Origin: Cryobacterium arcticum
GTDB taxonomy: Bacteria; Actinomycetota; Actinomycetes; Actinomycetales; Microbacteriaceae
Assembly (NCBI RefSeq): GCF_003185895.1
Contig: NZ_QHLY01000012.1
Location: 1,577,844 to 1,641,843 of the forward strand
DNA length: 64,000 nucleotides
Reading direction: 5' to 3'
Positions 62,050-64,000 of this stretch are shown one piece after another. The stretch's first letter is position 1; each line of letters opens with the position of its first letter. Below the pieces are notes generated by a model. That model saw only the letters and a list, made by a program, of their open reading frames with translations. It did no database searches and was not told where the DNA came from. Position numbers and translations under genes: made by a program.

Positions 62050-62319
62050 TTACTGCTCGACGGGAACGAAGGTGTACTGGCTGGTGAGGTGCTCGGTCTC
62101 GCAGGTGCCGCAGTACAGCACCCCGGAGGCCTGCATGGCCGACACGCGCGGCGAGCACTGAATCACCTTCGGGCCGCAGCACGGCGAGATCACCATGAAG
62201 GCGCCGGGCTCGGCGGCGGCGTGGCCGCTCAAGCTGCGGTGGTGGTGGCTTCCCTCGCAGGGCAATGTCGAGTCGAAGTCGAGCAGCGACATGGAGTCAA
62301 GGTTGGTCAGAATATACAT
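62050..62319 (-). CDS. Cys-rich small protein
   Basis: 89 residues, six cysteines (LPCEGS, SPCCGPKVIQC, YCGTCETE), with a His-rich stretch (GSHHHRSLSGH). Spacing CxxC and CC suggests a zinc or iron-sulfur site. N-terminus MYILTNLDSMSLLDFDS looks like a conserved beta strand. Alone between the Pr6Pr and amine oxidase genes. Function unknown. Confidence 0.7.
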   Translation of the reverse strand: MYILTNLDSMSLLDFDSTLPCEGSHHHRSLSGHAAAEPGAFMVISPCCGPKVIQCSPRVSAMQASGVLYCGTCETEHLTSQYTFVPVEQ

Positions 62320-62618
62320 GGTTCACTCGGTCAATCAGCTGGGGCATCGGCCGCGGTACACGTGGGAAACCGGGATCGCGACCGCACCCGATGGCCGACG
62401 GCGGAACACTGTACGCCCGACTGGACTCCGTCGGCACGACCAGTCAGACAACGACTGGATCTCCCCACGGGGGTGTCCCTAAGCGGACGGCCCCTTCACC
62501 GACTAGACGTTTCGGCGAGCTTACACCGGGACTCTGAGTTTTGCTCGTTAATTTCTCGCGTCGGGATTTCACCTGTTCGGCGGGCGCCGTGGCGGGCTCT
62601 GCGCGGGCTCTCCGCGGG
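62320..62618. other. 299-bp intergenic region
   Basis: No gene or clear repeat. It includes the upstream region of the Cys-rich protein and the 3' flank of the amine-oxidase-like gene. Confidence 0.5.
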
Positions 62619-64000
62619 TTACGCCGCGGGCTCCGGCGTGGCGCTGGCGCCCAGGGCGAACGGCTCCAGGCTGCGCAGAGCCGCGGCGGTGAACTCGGAG
62701 TTGTCCACTGTGGCGAGCGTGAGCGCCTGCTCGCCGCTGACAAAACCGACCAGGATCGGCTCATTCGTGAGCGGCATCATGTTCACCCACACCCGGAATT
62801 CGAGGGTGTCGTCGCCGACGGTGGTCCACAGTGCGGCGTCGGTGTTCCAGAACGGTTCGTCGAAGCGCAGCCAGATCTTGTCGAGCGTGCCCATGCCCAG
62901 CGCCGCGATGGCGCCGCGGTGCGCAAACGGCAGGGCCGGGTCGAACTCGATCACGTCACTCTTGAGCACACCCAGTGGCACCGTGACGATCGCGCGATCC
63001 ACAGTGAGCGATTCCCCCGTGCCCAACCGCAGGCTCACGGATGCGTCGGTGTAGGCAATGCGGGTGACCACGCTGGAGTACAGCACCTCGAGGTCGGCCG
63101 CGTCCTCGTCGAGCAGTGCGCTGTAACCGCCGAGCACGATGCGGGTGTCGTCTTCGGCGATCGTGGCCGGGGTGGGGCTGAACCAGCCGCTCATCTCGTC
63201 GGTCGGGGCACCGGACTCCAGCGTGTTGGCGGTGGCGAGCTGGTAATTCAGCCAGTCGGCGTCGGAGACCCCGGCGGAGCCATCCGTCTGCGACAGGGTG
63301 GCGGAGCCGGAGGCCACCAGGGACTTCGCCAGCGAGGTGTCCTGCGCCTGGTCGGCCGCCCAGGCGAGGGCGGCAGTCACGGCGTCGGTGCCGACCGCCG
63401 AGACCAGGGTCACGGTGCCGTCGGGGGCGCGGACCTCCGGCGTTGGCGGGAATGGTGCGTGCGAGACCTCGAGGCCGGTGAACTCCTCATCGAGGGAGGT
63501 GCCGCCGCTGCCGACGATGAATGACGCGCCGAGCTCCACCGGCATCGGCCAGTCCTTGTCGGCGACAGTGTCGATGCGGCCGCCGAGCCGGTCACGGGCC
63601 TCGATCACCATCACGGTGAAACCGGCGTCGGCGAGCAGCCGGGCGGCGGCGAGCCCGGCGGCACCGGCACCGATCACGGCGACCCGCTCCCCCGGTTTGG
63701 CGAGATCAATGAGGGTTCTGGCAGCGGACTGGCCAGAGGCGCGGGCGCCCTGCACCGTGCCCGGGGCGTCGCTGGAGACGGCTTCACCGGCGAGAAAGAG
63801 CCGGTCGAGCACGGGTTCGGCGAGGTCGTCGCGTTGCTGCGGGGTGGAGGACACAGCCGCGAAACTGTAGGAGCCCTGCGCGAACGGGTCCTCAGACCAC
63901 GACGAGCGGAGCATGCCGGCGGGCTTCGGCACCAGGGACGGCGTGGGCGTGCCCGTCGGGGTGGGCGTGCCGGTGGGTGTGGGCGCAGGCGGGGTGCATC
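62619..64000 (-). CDS. amine-oxidase-like FAD protein, permuted or fused, cut by window edge
   Basis: About 460 residues visible; the frame is open to 64000 so the true start is outside. Order is unusual: Pro/Thr-rich linker (TPTPTGTPTPSLVPKPAG), then a segment normally at the C-terminal end of amine oxidases (SSWSEDPFAQGSYSF, DRLFLAGEAVSSDAPGTVQG), then the N-terminal FAD-binding start (ERVAVIGAGAAGLAAARLLA, EARDRLGGRID), then the body ending at RSLEPFALGASATPEPAA without the second GSYS..GEA motif. Either two oxidase units are fused and the second is truncated, or the protein is circularly permuted. Function likely amine or polyamine oxidation. Confidence 0.75.
   Translation of the reverse strand, partial: CTPPAPTPTGTPTPTGTPTPSLVPKPAGMLRSSWSEDPFAQGSYSFAAVSSTPQQRDDLAEPVLDRLFLAGEAVSSDAPGTVQGARASGQSAARTLIDLAKPGERVAVIGAGAAGLAAARLLADAGFTVMVIEARDRLGGRIDTVADKDWPMPVELGASFIVGSGGTSLDEEFTGLEVSHAPFPPTPEVRAPDGTVTLVSAVGTDAVTAALAWAADQAQDTSLAKSLVASGSATLSQTDGSAGVSDADWLNYQLATANTLESGAPTDEMSGWFSPTPATIAEDDTRIVLGGYSALLDEDAADLEVLYSSVVTRIAYTDASVSLRLGTGESLTVDRAIVTVPLGVLKSDVIEFDPALPFAHRGAIAALGMGTLDKIWLRFDEPFWNTDAALWTTVGDDTLEFRVWVNMMPLTNEPILVGFVSGEQALTLATVDNSEFTAAALRSLEPFALGASATPEPAA

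Overview
The window looks like chromosome of a high-GC actinobacterium of the Microbacteriaceae, most like Cryobacterium or a relative. The grounds are GC-rich third codon positions, frequent GTG starts, many 4-base start/stop overlaps, DUF2510 and DUF4287 proteins, LacI- and MocR-type regulators, and dense use of the word GCGGATGC/GCATCCGC. I see no rRNA, tRNA, CRISPR array, transposase or phage genes. The left edge lies upstream of a sugar operon. The right edge cuts through an amine-oxidase-like gene.

Layout. 0-6.2 kb: arabinoside/beta-glycoside operon (binding protein, two permeases, GH1, GH51) behind a perfect 20-bp operator. 6.2-17.6 kb: housekeeping and small membrane genes, including a YtrA-type regulator with its partner, two DUF2510 paralogs, a GGDEF-EAL protein, PPK2, a DHFR-like reductase and a NERD protein. 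18-21.2 kb: L-asparaginase, FCD-type GntR regulator and MFS transporter around twin TTGGTATACCAA-type operators. 21.3-23 kb: a flavin reductase and an FMN reductase in one operon. 23.3-26.3 kb: glycosyltransferase, lipoprotein and alpha/beta hydrolase.

26.6-37.1 kb (cluster A, minus strand): LacI regulator, ribose-type ABC importer, RutA-type pyrimidine monooxygenase, amidase, DHA2 transporter and isochorismatase-like hydrolase. 37.3-40.3 kb: small genes and a divergent MocR/PPOX pair. 40.4-48.9 kb (cluster B, plus strand): flavin reductase, SsuABC/THI5-type importer, a RutA-like monooxygenase, an isochorismatase-like hydrolase, an NtaA/DszA-like monooxygenase and an MFS transporter, preceded by an almost perfect GlnR box. 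A and B look like two independent solutions to one task: import a nitrogenous ring compound, open it with reduced flavin, and hydrolyse the product. The flavin reductases at 21.7-23 kb and 40.6 kb probably supply the FMNH2. I rate these clusters, with their nitrogen-control sites, as the most interesting content.

49.3-52.1 kb: an OmpR-type two-component system with a PepSY target gene, joined by CTTCAG direct repeats in both promoters. 52.1-53.9 kb: a membrane protein and an NmrA-like protein with a low-complexity insert. 54.1-60.7 kb: GH42 beta-galactosidase with its ABC importer and LacI regulator, with two LacI operators between them. 60.9-64 kb: acylphosphatase, a Pr6Pr-like membrane protein, a Cys-rich small protein and the cut amine-oxidase-like gene.

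Intergenic DNA carries several repeat families: five copies of a ~67-bp imperfect palindrome (family A), the CTGGTCGAG..GTCGAGACC element (family B, including copies translated inside an MFS transporter), a twin 19-bp inverted repeat (family C) and a long-stem hairpin (family D).
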